From positions 1 through 64,000 of the forward strand of contig JAPPED010000023.1 of assembly GCA_028824295.1 (NCBI GenBank): 64,000 bases of DNA, given 5' to 3'. A program made the translations under genes and the position numbers. Below the pieces are notes generated by a model, which worked only from the letters and a program-made list of their open reading frames with translations, made no database searches and was not told the DNA's origin. This document shows positions 47,201 through 54,419 of the stretch, piece after piece (position 1 is the stretch's first letter; each line of letters begins with the position of its first letter). This DNA is from Rhodospirillales bacterium. Lineage in GTDB: Bacteria; Pseudomonadota; Alphaproteobacteria; TMED109.

Positions 47201-48283
47201 GTGCCCCAGGTTGCTCTTGACGCTTGCAATCCGCAGCGAGGTCTCTCGCTCGGGTCCGGCAAACGCGTCCGTAATGGCGTTTCCTTCGATCCGGTCCCCC
47301 ACGACAGTGCCGGTGGCATGGGCCTCGATGTAGTCGAACTCCTGTGGCGCGCGACCGGCCCGGGCGCCGGCCACTCGCATCAGCTCCGCCTGGGCGTGAC
47401 GGGTGGGGGCTGTGATGTAGCGCCCCTGCGCCAAACCCTCAGTCCCGTCGGCAGCGCCGGCCGCATTCACGGCGGTAGCCTCGATGACGGCGTGAATGGG
47501 ATCCCCGTCGCGCTCGGCTGCAGTCAGCGGTTTGATGGTGAAGACGAACGCCCCTTCCGAGCGCATGTAACCATTGGCTTCCGCGTCGAAGGAATGGCAC
47601 TTCCCGTCAGGGCTGATCACTCCCAGGGCGTTGAACGAGGCGCTCAGCCTGGCAGTTCCCATGTAGTTGACCGAACCGACCAGCGCCTGCTCGCAGTCAC
47701 CGCGCTGGAGCCCGTTCATTGCCGCATGGAGAGCAGTGAGGCTCGCCGAACATGCCGTGCAATAGGTCGTGGAGGACCCCATCAAGTTGAAGTGATAGGA
47801 GATACGGTTGGCGAGCATGGCCAAGCTGATGCCCGTCACGTCGAACGGCTGGGCGCCCCGCATCGGCCGCCAGTTCGAGACGGGCGGTACTTGCGCGCCG
47901 ATGTAGACGCCGGTCGGGCTGTTGCGGAGCGAATGGAGGTCCCAGCCCACGCGCTCGAACGCTTCCCAGGCGCATGTCAGCAACATCCTCACCTGAGGAT
48001 CCGTCGACAGCATTTCGCTTTGGGACAGCCCGAAGAGACTGCGGTCAAACAGCTTCTCTTCGTCGTCGCGAATGAGACCCTCGTAGGCGCTGGCAAACCG
48101 ACCTGGGCCGGAGAAACCGCCGATCGGCCGGTAACCTCTCCCGTAGCGATCGGTTATGGGTTCCTGGACGATTTCGCGCCTGCTAAGCAGATCCCAGAAG
48201 TCGGAGTCGGTGTGGATGCCGCCAGGCAAACGGTAGCTGTACCCGGTAATGGCAACCGGGAAATTGAACTCCTGTGAACTCAT
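41207..48283 (-). CDS. single-module, FAS-like, fully reducing type I polyketide synthase
   Basis: The 2358-residue protein starts at the ATG at 48283 (MSSQEFNFPVAITG); a TTG five codons upstream is possible. Domain order: KS 8-435 (Cys178 in CTACSASL, His in EAHATGT, Lys/His in KSNLGH); AT 560-880 (GQGTQW, Ser630 in GHSSGE, IAFHS, a malonyl-type motif); DH 930-1160 (His946 in DHRVHHAAIMP, Asp1123 in LLDGGLQ); a pseudo-methyltransferase about 1275-1445; a pseudo-KR 1480-1590; ER 1610-1935 (SAMGGVGQAA); KR 1960-2180 (TGGQGGFG, Ser in FSSSASVLG, Tyr2109 in NYGAANAF); ACP about 2215-2290 (Ser2257 in FGLTSISVAEL); then an acidic tail of about 65 residues. No thioesterase. This is the order of animal fatty acid synthase and suggests an iterative enzyme making a reduced alkyl chain. 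The radical SAM and reductase-sulfotransferase genes follow closely. Confidence 0.96.
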   Translation of the reverse strand: MSSQEFNFPVAITGYSYRLPGGIHTDSDFWDLLSRREIVQEPITDRYGRGYRPIGGFSGPGRFASAYEGLIRDDEEKLFDRSLFGLSQSEMLSTDPQVRMLLTCAWEAFERVGWDLHSLRNSPTGVYIGAQVPPVSNWRPMRGAQPFDVTGISLAMLANRISYHFNLMGSSTTYCTACSASLTALHAAMNGLQRGDCEQALVGSVNYMGTARLSASFNALGVISPDGKCHSFDAEANGYMRSEGAFVFTIKPLTAAERDGDPIHAVIEATAVNAAGAADGTEGLAQGRYITAPTRHAQAELMRVAGARAGRAPQEFDYIEAHATGTVVGDRIEGNAITDAFAGPERETSLRIASVKSNLGHMEAAAFHCALLKVLLMLQRRTFAPISKNFVVPNPEIDFDRCPMQVQTECEPFPERPVVVGINSFGFGGANGHCVVREYRPARPRTWSVSLAPEAGFMIPLSARTGSALTESARRLRDFVAEHEPDLYTLAGNLGRRRTHFAMRAPFAVRNREELVEALEAFIEDPPPVHSVDDGGRRVAMVFSGQGTQWAGCGRDLYHAEPVFRRAIDAVEAHWREHSEISLREACFGAPQTELNEVRLAQPVIYMIQCALVELFKTWGVYPDCVVGHSSGEVAAAYACGALSLQEATRLVFHRATLQQRTAGSGRMLAIGLDRPGVEDLLTELDVAFGSGEDDSDQPPQVEIACENAPANTVICGTEEALQPVMAALNHRHLQNQLLPGNIAFHSTAMQPLKDDALAALSFLNDLDFDADVPFVSSVTGLPTRRLDNAYWWSNIRQPVRFAAAMETITREIQPDVVLEIAPHCALQSTIAQCLEGSRAVPANIQTLTRETDVCIGFQTALGALFQAGVPLDFAAQYPRPQPIADRLPGHPREERATMDLHCDNEMFVQQGEYSQGPLVGHRVPCEHLQFEARLSEADFPWLADHRVHHAAIMPAAGYIELILEALGGVPVQFTVLEFLQPCPVPKAPVRLQTALQPVPTDPEEFTFTISSRSYEVDASSEIHCRGKVRVLSTEPALSVPMRLTDIDTDGFEQSILADDQNFYERLQSVLSETFQYGPYFRTIQRVLVDGVSKAYLFDVEMDEGLWATGVEEGYVTCPPLLDGGLQIFLYHLLTAADLFAIPQRAEWVTFLRRPTGPRITCHVTKPSDDWMNANERGQYSVRRGERSGGSISFYDGATGDLVAHIGEYTYFTSNPRWNDLPNSKHQVRWQPKALPAVQEFLDRLPGGEPEPETVVAALTHPDKGERYACHIIEFAGSREPDETILERCAANLAQTAGQSEFWLVGDSEESTRALYDAFHACDVPLRFATFDMADAAALDAGLLRPGAAEIIFLHREAASFGQSEWETVRSLAVPGAWVLVEHDEGDVVSASPGWKAVRAGQRATLLQAPGPDRDQLDADALRSPRWILGEPESWVPAWSAFFKPHDNAHALPEEALLAGRFHALEDWPEAANLQAVDYFCGQDPEDPTGERAASRFVAFVQALVPYRIEHADCPCRLTVITRRAVHDVEDPRGSVLWGAVRSMAVEIDEEAKLDFRLVDLGDRDDLQTLHWLMHHDVRERELAVRKNDVWVPRMVSFRERYARIPAGTLPTYRLTLDNPGQINGLEMKTYELPPLGPEDVEIDVAAAALNFRDIMVTLGLLPALAYERSALGHEVGMEGSGVVRRVGSAVQDHGVGDRVAFIQGGCIANRVVASQYRVFRKPDGINMDEAAASLSVYVTAYYSLIHLARLRKGARVLIHSAMGGVGQAAIALAKHVGAEIYATAGTEEKRAQLQSLGVRAAFDSHSFDWHDELMVATRGEGVDVVLNSLAGRHVHLCLEALRPGGWLCEIGKVDIYADNELGLRVFRKNLRFAAIDVDRLMADDPALARELSVACVDLIEGGAVPPLPVTVFPYEEFAKALRLMTTGRHQGKLVLRAPQGSGPLGAPIADVRPLFDPAATYLLTGGQGGFGRRLLPYLAALGARHLTLMDRNPEHGRDAEWIRWHSALAYMDEDVEFDFVVGDVSVEEDVQRCIGQLQRPLKGVFHLAGSLDDCLLDDLSAESLANVFAPKARGALHLHRATKGHPIDHFVLFSSSASVLGNPGQINYGAANAFLDGLAASRRQQGLPGLSYNMAAVADAGMAARSLPVLRMMRAAGLPAISSDFAVSNLDFALRAMADSDHLVSVLFERPSWTVDLPDYMRIGRLMRNQDAFEAGMTGEQTLESVAAQIAAKVAELCGHDEGGVEEPLSSFGLTSISVAELGTFIQTQFNYRVSALELMTTASALSLAQGIIHGKDEEEEISSDDPAREVTDTSPVFAERLQRAPSRFASAPEDHFPKDVDVAVAESPPLRLEAAG

Positions 48284-48442
48284 CCGCCAAGCATCCAATT
48301 GAGGCGGTCTCCAGCAGTTCGGCGGCGGTGCCCGCCCACGGACGCCTAGAGAGTCAGCGACGCGTGTACCGCTGCGAATTCAACCATGGTCCTAGTTAGC
48401 GCAGCCGACCCATGCGCGTCCTAACTATCGCGATCTTCAAGA

Positions 48443-48472
48443 CGTATAGCGGCTTCTTGCACTTGTTTCCAA
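48443..48472 (-). promoter_or_regulatory. candidate promoter of the PKS operon
   Basis: On the minus strand TTGGAA and TATACG are separated by 18 bases, in an AT-richer part of the long gap upstream of the PKS. It would give a leader of about 150 bases before the ATG at 48283. The -10 box matches only four of six positions. Confidence 0.35.
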
Positions 48473-48978
48473 TACCGATTGATACTGTGCGGTCGGCGCG
48501 ACCATTACAATTCCTATAGCTCCAGCGACTGGCACTACGGGCACTTGGCACCCTTCGAACGGTCGAAGCCCGGCGCCAGCAGAGCGGGGATCAGGCCCCA
48601 GGAACGATGTCGCCTGATGGTCCGCCGGCCGGCGGGAGCGAGACCCGAGGAAGAAACGCGTCGGGGGCGGAGGAAGCCTCTCGTGATACGTGCTTCAAAA
48701 GGTAACCGCCTATGCATTTTGAGCCTGCCCTCTCCCCCTAGGTGCCCCGCCGGCTCTCTGCATCACCGCCACCACGGCTGCAACCGCCGCTCAGCCGTCC
48801 GGACAAGCGGCGACCAGGCAATTTTCAGGCAGTGGCGAGTCTGGTCCACGAATACCGTTGACGACGTTACCCTACGTGCCGCGACCTCTTCCGTACCGAG
48901 TATGAAAGTGCCGGAGCCCGCGCAGCGCAACGGCTTTACGACAAACTGCTGCACGAATTGCTGCTGGAGCGCCCAACG
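48473..48978. other. remaining gap between the PKS and dipeptidase promoters
   Basis: This stretch has no recognisable gene. Open frames on both strands are Arg-rich and without known domains. It should hold the promoter of the plus-strand dipeptidase. I see no repeats or RNA genes. Confidence 0.4.
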
Positions 48979-50235
48979 ATGCCATTTTCCGTTGCATCCG
49001 GGATGGTTCTGCTCGGAATCGCCTTTGTTGCGCTTCCGGCGACCGCGAACCGTGATGCCGCCTTCCAGGCTGAAGCCGCAGCCGTTCACGCGCGCGTGCT
49101 GACCATCGACACCCATATCGATATTCCGCCCACCTTCGGCACCGCGGCCTACGACATTCTCCGAGCCAAACCTCCTCGCCAGAAGGTAGATTTGCCGGGA
49201 ATGAAGAAAGGCGGGCTGGATGCCGCCTTTTTTGTCGTGTACGTCCCGCAACGTGAACGTAATCCTTCTGGATACGCACGCGCCGTATCCGATGCCTTTG
49301 TCAAAGTTGCCGCGATTCGGGAGATGACCGACCTCCAGCATCCGGACCGAATCGGTCTGGCCCTTTCCGCCCGTGATGTGCACCGGATCCACGCCGAAGG
49401 GAGGCGCGTGGCCCTCATGGGCATGGAGAACGGGTTCGCCTTGGGCCCCAATGTCGACCTCCTCGATACCTATTACGCGTTCGGTGTCCGTTACCTAGGC
49501 CTTGTGCACAATGGACATAATGACATCGGTGATTCCGCTGTACCGAATCTCCGCCGGGGCGAGCCCCCGGCGGAGCATGGCGGCCTAAGCGACTTCGGGC
49601 GCAAGGTGATCGCCCGCGCCAATGCCCTTGGAATCATCGTCGACATCTCGCACGCCGCCATGACGACAGCGCTAGACGCCATCAACGCTTCGCATGCGCC
49701 TGTACTCGCCTCCCACTCGGCTGTACGCGGTGTGTACGATCATCCGCGCAATCTCTCCGATGAAGCCCTGTGGGCCCTCCGCCGGACCGGCGGGGTCGTA
49801 TCCATTGTCGCTTTCGACTCTTACCTGCACCCCGTACCCGAGGAAAAGAAAGCTGCCCTTGCGGCGTTGCGGACGGAATTCGACCTCCGGGATGCAGTGG
49901 ACTGGGCGCGAATGAGCGAGGCCGAGCGCGATGCCTATGTCGAACGCCGCGTCGAATTGGATCGGACGTGGCCGAAGGCGTCGGTGAGGCACCTCGTCGA
50001 CCACATCGACTATGCCGTCAATCTCATCGGAATCGACCACGTCGGAATCACGTCCGATTTCAACGGCGGCGGTGGAATCGAAGGCTGGAACGCCGCCGAT
50101 GAGGCCCTTAACGTCACCATCGAGCTGATGCGCAGAGGATACGCTGAAGATGCCATCGCCAAGCTCTGGGGCGGTAACCTGCTTCGGGTGATGAGAGCTG
50201 TGGAAACGGTTGCGGCAGCAGCGCAGGACCAGTGA
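48979..50235 (+). CDS. exported M19-family (renal-type) dipeptidase
   Basis: The 418-residue protein starts at the ATG at 48979. A signal peptide (MPFSVASGMVLLGIAFVALPATA) is followed by the metal ligands of membrane dipeptidase: HxD in TIDTHIDIP, Glu in GMENG, His in DISHA and HSAVRG, and the Asp in HVGITSDFNGGGG. Residues 25-60 carry the family's N-terminal block. It would cleave dipeptides, including D-amino-acid or lactam-type substrates, in the periplasm. It is divergent from the PKS operon and separated by about 700 bases; a link to it is not evident. Confidence 0.92.
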   Translation: MPFSVASGMVLLGIAFVALPATANRDAAFQAEAAAVHARVLTIDTHIDIPPTFGTAAYDILRAKPPRQKVDLPGMKKGGLDAAFFVVYVPQRERNPSGYARAVSDAFVKVAAIREMTDLQHPDRIGLALSARDVHRIHAEGRRVALMGMENGFALGPNVDLLDTYYAFGVRYLGLVHNGHNDIGDSAVPNLRRGEPPAEHGGLSDFGRKVIARANALGIIVDISHAAMTTALDAINASHAPVLASHSAVRGVYDHPRNLSDEALWALRRTGGVVSIVAFDSYLHPVPEEKKAALAALRTEFDLRDAVDWARMSEAERDAYVERRVELDRTWPKASVRHLVDHIDYAVNLIGIDHVGITSDFNGGGGIEGWNAADEALNVTIELMRRGYAEDAIAKLWGGNLLRVMRAVETVAAAAQDQ

Positions 50236-50815
50236 GCTACCATCAAGGGCTGTCCCATCCCTCCAACGACCTGGCCGGGTCCCAGACCGGACCGGGGCCC
50301 GGAGACATCCTCGAACGGCGCCAAGCGTGAATCATGGCCATCAGGTAACGGGCGCAGGACCGGGATTAGTCGACCCACACGGCGCCGTGCCCGAGCGGAA
50401 ACGGCCGGCGAACTCCCCGCGACCGGATGGTGAAGCCCCAGCGGCACGGCACACTTACTGTCCAGATGCGGGCGTCACACTCTCTGGTCGGTCAGTTACC
50501 GCGTTTCCGTGATCGTCACCACGGCGCCGGCGGCGCATCCGTTCGGACAAGCCTAGGGACTGTGCATCCTTGCTGCGGGGAACTTTTGAGTACGGCCGTA
50601 GTCCCCGTCTATCGCGACGTGCTATCGCGTCGCGAAGCTTTCAAGCCATGGCGGTACCTGCAACACTGGGTGAAATGCCCATCGGACGGAACGCATGTAC
50701 CGCCGACCGGGGCATCTCCCTCGAAGCCCTGTCGAACAGTCGGGATGTCAACCGGTCAATCGGCTTGGGGGGCGTCCTGGCAGGTGCTCCCGCCTTCGCG
50801 TTCGCGCCCCGCCGG
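50236..50815. other. gene-free gap of about 580 bases
   Basis: The dipeptidase stop and the bamE stop face each other across this gap. Frames here give no recognised domain, and no clear tRNA, repeat or insertion-sequence end is present. It may hold decayed sequence. Confidence 0.4.
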
Positions 50816-51310
50816 TTACCGGACGGTCGGCGTGGAGAATCGGCCGATGTCGCCGAACAGTTCCTGCAGCAGGGTCCGCTTGTTGCCGACGACGACCGTC
50901 GCATCAGGATTGAAGACCATATTCCGGAGCTCGTTGTCACCGTAGTCCGCAACCTCCAACACGTTAGGGTTGTCGCCGCAGCTCGACCGCCCCGCGTCGA
51001 TCTCCGAATCGAAAAGTACCGCAATTACCCGCTGCTCGATCACGTCGGGCTTCAGGAACGCGTAGTAGCTGACACGTTGACCGATGTAGAACCATGCGTC
51101 GTTGCCGAACGGATCGCCGGTGAAGTGGCGCCGTGCCGTCGGCGTTCCGAGTGTCGCCAGGACGTCTTCACAAGTGACGCCGTCTTCTTCCAGGAAGGAA
51201 AGATCGAGCCCCGAAAACAGGAATCCGTTGGTCGTGACGCGTGGCGACCCGCAGGCGGCCAACGCCACCAGCAGGGCGATCAGCGGCAACGCTAGCGGCG
51301 AGACGCGCAA
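50816..51310 (-). CDS. bamE: outer-membrane assembly lipoprotein BamE (SmpA/OmlA)
   Basis: The best start is a TTG at 51310, with CGGGAG 8 bases upstream. It gives MRVSPLALPLIALLVALAAC, a lipoprotein signal with lipobox LAAC at Cys20; an ATG further upstream gives an unlikely long leader. The 164-residue product has the SmpA/OmlA domain: CEDVLATLGTPTARRHFTGDPFGNDAWFYIGQRVSYYAFLKPDVIEQRVIAVLFD. BamE supports the BAM complex in outer-membrane protein insertion. In alphaproteobacteria bamE commonly lies divergent from yceD; here a ThDP enzyme gene sits in between. Confidence 0.85.
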   Translation of the reverse strand: MRVSPLALPLIALLVALAACGSPRVTTNGFLFSGLDLSFLEEDGVTCEDVLATLGTPTARRHFTGDPFGNDAWFYIGQRVSYYAFLKPDVIEQRVIAVLFDSEIDAGRSSCGDNPNVLEVADYGDNELRNMVFNPDATVVVGNKRTLLQELFGDIGRFSTPTVR

Positions 51311-51514
51311 CAGCCGAACTCCCGTGAGGCATGCGAAGCAGTCAGCATAGGCGGGTACGTCCTGCACACCAGATGATGCGTTGCCGTCCGTTCCCATGAC
51401 GAGCCCATCGGTACGGCAAGGCGGTAGCAATACCGGCTCCGGTGCCTGACCCCGGCCCTCCGCACGCGGGCGGACACTGCAGCCATCTCGGCCCCACCCC
51501 TTCCTGGTAGCACG

Positions 51515-53137
51515 CTAGTGTCGCGAAACCTGGACTTCCTTCGACGTGATGAACTCGAGCAGCGCCGGTTGCCCATTCTCGGTCGCAGCGATTCCGCGCG
51601 CAATGGCCTCGCGGATCTGGCCTGGCTCCGTGATGCGCTCCCCGTACCCTCCGAAGGCCCGGGCCATGGCGGCGTAATCGCCGGAAATGTCGGTCGAACG
51701 ATACTTCTCTGTCGAGACCGGCATGACCTTGAGTTCGATGGCCATCGAGAAGTTGTTCAGCAGGACTGAAAGAATCGGGATGCGTTCACGAACCGCGGTC
51801 TCAAAGTCCATACCCGTGAAACCAATTGCGGCGTCGCCCCAGACGTTGATGCACAGCTTTCCCGGGCAGGCCAGCTTGGCACCCATGGCAAGCCCGAGGC
51901 CGTAGCCCAGCTGCGTGGTCTTGCCCCAGCCGATGTACGAGAGCGGCGTGGCGGCCTTCCAGAATGGCGAAAGCTGATCGCGCGGACTGCCGGCGTCGTG
52001 GGTGATGACGACATTCGCCTTGTCGACCGACTGCTGGAGTTCCCACAGCACGCGGTACGGACTGAGCGGCGTGGCATCGCTGGTGAGCTTGGGCAGCCAC
52101 TCCGCCATCCACGCTTCCGTGCTTTGCGAAATCTCTGCCTCAACCGCCGATGAATCGCGCGGCGGTTCATCCTCCAGCGCCGCAAGCAGAGCCTTCAGGG
52201 TCAAGTCGGCGTCGCCGACAAGACCGACTTTCGAACGAACATCCTTGTTCAAGTCGGACGGATCCAGCGTGGCGTGAATGACCGTCTTGCCTTTCGGCAT
52301 GGACACACCAAAGGCGGTTTCCGTGAAACTGCACCCGATTCCGAAAATCACATCCGCCTGATCCAGGAAGGTCCGGACCGGCTTGGGCATCGATACACCG
52401 CCCGAACCCAGACTCAGCGGGTGGTCCTCGGGAAAGGCGCTCTTGCCGCCGAGACTGGTGCAAACGGGAATCGCCAGTTTCTCGGCCAACTCCCGCAGGC
52501 CGGGCCACGCCTTCGCATAGTGGATTCCCTGGCCCGCATAGATGACCGGGCGTGTCGCCGACCGAAGGAGGCTGGCAGCCTGGGCGACAGCCTCAGGGTC
52601 AGGCCCGTAGCGGGTTGCGTAGACCGGTTCGTAATCGAGCTCGTCGGGCAACTCCTCCTGCATAAGGTCGGCCGGAATCTCGACCACCGCCGGTCCGCCC
52701 CGACCGGTTCTCAACTTGGAAAACGCCCGCCGCAGCACGTTCCCGACTTCCGCCGGGGCCGTCACCGGCTCCGTCGACTTTGCGACCGGTCGCATGGCCT
52801 GCGTGGAATTGAAATTGGGGGAAATGTGAGCCAGTCGCCGTGCGTATCCCATCGGCAGCACCAGTATCGGCACCGATTCACCAAACGCCTGGGCCACCGC
52901 CCCGTACGCGTTCTCGGAGCCGGGCCCGTGCTGCATCGCAAACACACCGATCTTGGCCCCCGACGTGATGCGGGACATTGCATCAGCCATATGCAGGCCA
53001 ATACGCTCCTGCCGCACGATGATCGGTCGAATGTTGGCCCGAGCCGCGTACTCCAGGACATGATTGACCGGATAGCCGAAAATGATCTCGACGTTCTCGC
53101 GCTTCAGGATTTCCGCCACCGATTCAACGACTTTCAT
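51515..53137 (-). CDS. ThDP-dependent enzyme, acetolactate synthase-like family
   Basis: The 540-residue protein starts at the ATG at 53137 with GGAGAG upstream. It has the three ThDP domains: the Pyr domain with Glu44 (RQERIGLHMADA) and GAVAQAFGES; the middle domain (RPVIYAGQG, FGIGCSF); and the PP domain with WGDAAIGFTGMDFETAVRER and then LNN, the ThDP/Mg motif (GD-x25-NN type). Members include acetolactate synthase, glyoxylate carboligase and oxalyl-CoA decarboxylase. The catalytic chemistry cannot be fixed from these motifs. It is inserted between bamE and yceD, and no ilvN-like small subunit is near. Confidence 0.88.
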   Translation of the reverse strand: MKVVESVAEILKRENVEIIFGYPVNHVLEYAARANIRPIIVRQERIGLHMADAMSRITSGAKIGVFAMQHGPGSENAYGAVAQAFGESVPILVLPMGYARRLAHISPNFNSTQAMRPVAKSTEPVTAPAEVGNVLRRAFSKLRTGRGGPAVVEIPADLMQEELPDELDYEPVYATRYGPDPEAVAQAASLLRSATRPVIYAGQGIHYAKAWPGLRELAEKLAIPVCTSLGGKSAFPEDHPLSLGSGGVSMPKPVRTFLDQADVIFGIGCSFTETAFGVSMPKGKTVIHATLDPSDLNKDVRSKVGLVGDADLTLKALLAALEDEPPRDSSAVEAEISQSTEAWMAEWLPKLTSDATPLSPYRVLWELQQSVDKANVVITHDAGSPRDQLSPFWKAATPLSYIGWGKTTQLGYGLGLAMGAKLACPGKLCINVWGDAAIGFTGMDFETAVRERIPILSVLLNNFSMAIELKVMPVSTEKYRSTDISGDYAAMARAFGGYGERITEPGQIREAIARGIAATENGQPALLEFITSKEVQVSRH

Positions 53138-53584
53138 GGATCTTCTCTCCTCGCACGGTCCTGAAACACGAAAGCACCGGCCAAACCGCCGGTGTCGGAG
53201 CGGCGAGCCATGAAGACAAGCGCGCCTGAATTGGACGCGACATGGTAGCTGATGTCCGGTCCCCGAGTCGTCGTCGTGGGTGCGGGTTTTCGCTGTCGGC
53301 GAGGGACCACCCACGACCCGGCCGGTGGCACGGTACCAGCCGTGCCAACTGTCATTTCCGGCTAGCAGCGCTTCGACGAGGCATCACCGCAATCCGAATG
53401 AACGCGGTTCGTGGCGTGCCCTCCCGCCACGGACCGCCTCTTGTCAAACCGTGTCGTCCGGCGCCCGGTGAATTAGACTCGCCCTCATCTTTCCTTTCGG
53501 TCGCCGCGCCTGCATCGAACCTCGCCGGTTAGCGCGCGGGCGCAATTGAGGCAGTCGCCCTGACATTCCGGGAACGCCATCCGC
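53138..53584. other. divergent gap between the ThDP enzyme and yceD
   Basis: About 450 bases hold both promoters. No gene is recognised, and the ubiquinol-cytochrome c chaperone gene that often precedes yceD in alphaproteobacteria is not seen. No clear boxes are visible. Confidence 0.4.
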
Positions 53585-54118
53585 ATGCCTAACGCCCGCC
53601 CGCTGCTCGATCCCGTCCCGGCGGAACTATGCAGTACGGTTAACAGCCGCTTTCGACTTCGCTGCTTGGGCGCGGAACGTCCCGAAGTGGTGGAACGACT
53701 TGGCTTGTCCGGACTGAAGTCCCTCACGGTCGAGGCAAGGACCGCCTCTGTATCCGGCAGCGAGGTCCGCCTCGAGGCTCTGGTCCGTGCCCGCTTGATC
53801 CGGACCTGTGTCGTGACACTCGAAGACTTCGAGGAAACGATCGTGCTCCCGTTCGAGACGACCTTCGACGAACGCACCGGTCATTCTGTCCCGGTTGAAG
53901 AACCAGCTGACCCGGAGAGCGACCTCCCTGAGCCGCTCGGTGCGGAGGGGCTGGAACTGGGGGAGCTCGCCATCCAGCATCTGTCCCTGGCTCTCGATCC
54001 TTATCCCCGTCACCCTGACGCTCCGCCACCCGGGCAGGCGGATTGGCTGGAAGGCGGCACGGAGTCCGAATTCGCTTCGCAGCTCGCCCGCCTTAAGGAT
54101 CCGAGTGATCGTGCCTGA
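53585..54118 (+). CDS. yceD: YceD/DUF177 family protein (large-subunit rRNA accumulation)
   Basis: The 177-residue protein fits the DUF177 group: RLGLSGLKSLTVEARTASV, CVVTLEDFEETIVLPFETTF and an acidic middle (PADPESDLPEPLGAEGLELGELAIQHLSLALDPYPRHPDA). It is followed by rpmF 99 bases downstream. In bacteria yceD-rpmF-plsX is a frequent operon start, and YceD affects 23S rRNA levels. The C-terminal end is a short hydrophilic tail. Confidence 0.9.
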   Translation: MPNARPLLDPVPAELCSTVNSRFRLRCLGAERPEVVERLGLSGLKSLTVEARTASVSGSEVRLEALVRARLIRTCVVTLEDFEETIVLPFETTFDERTGHSVPVEEPADPESDLPEPLGAEGLELGELAIQHLSLALDPYPRHPDAPPPGQADWLEGGTESEFASQLARLKDPSDRA

Positions 54119-54217
54119 ATCCCTGGCGCCGCCGACAGGTTCCGTGCTTGCGCAGAGGCGTCAATTGGGTTACCAAGTCCGCCCCCAAGTCTTGTTCGAC
54201 TCTGATCAGGCAACCTC

Positions 54218-54409
54218 ATGGCAGTTCCGCGTAAGAAAGTGACGCGTTCGCGGCGAGGGCATCGTCGCGCGCACCAGAGCTTGAAGCCGGTGAACGCCGT
54301 CGCATGTCCGCACTGCGGTTCCTACCGGCGCCCACACCATGTTTGCGGGTCGTGCGGGCATTATCGTGGTCGGGACTTCGTCGACGACACGCCCTCCGCC
54401 CGCGACTGA
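54218..54409 (+). CDS. rpmF: 50S ribosomal protein L32
   Basis: The 63-residue protein begins [19 protein letters not shown], the L32 signature, and has a four-Cys zinc ribbon (C30, C33, C43, C46 in CPHC and CGSC). It lies between yceD and plsX. The Cys-containing form is the zinc-binding type. Confidence 0.96.
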   Translation: MAVPRKKVTRSRRGHRRAHQSLKPVNAVACPHCGSYRRPHHVCGSCGHYRGRDFVDDTPSARD

Positions 54410-54419
54410 ACCTTTCTTC

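Noticed and set aside
46046-48277. A 743-codon open frame on the plus strand opposite the PKS
   Set aside because: It is antisense to the KS-AT region, whose catalytic motifs are all in the minus-strand frame. Its sequence is rich in Arg, Gly and His with no domain. Long antisense frames are common in GC-rich coding DNA.
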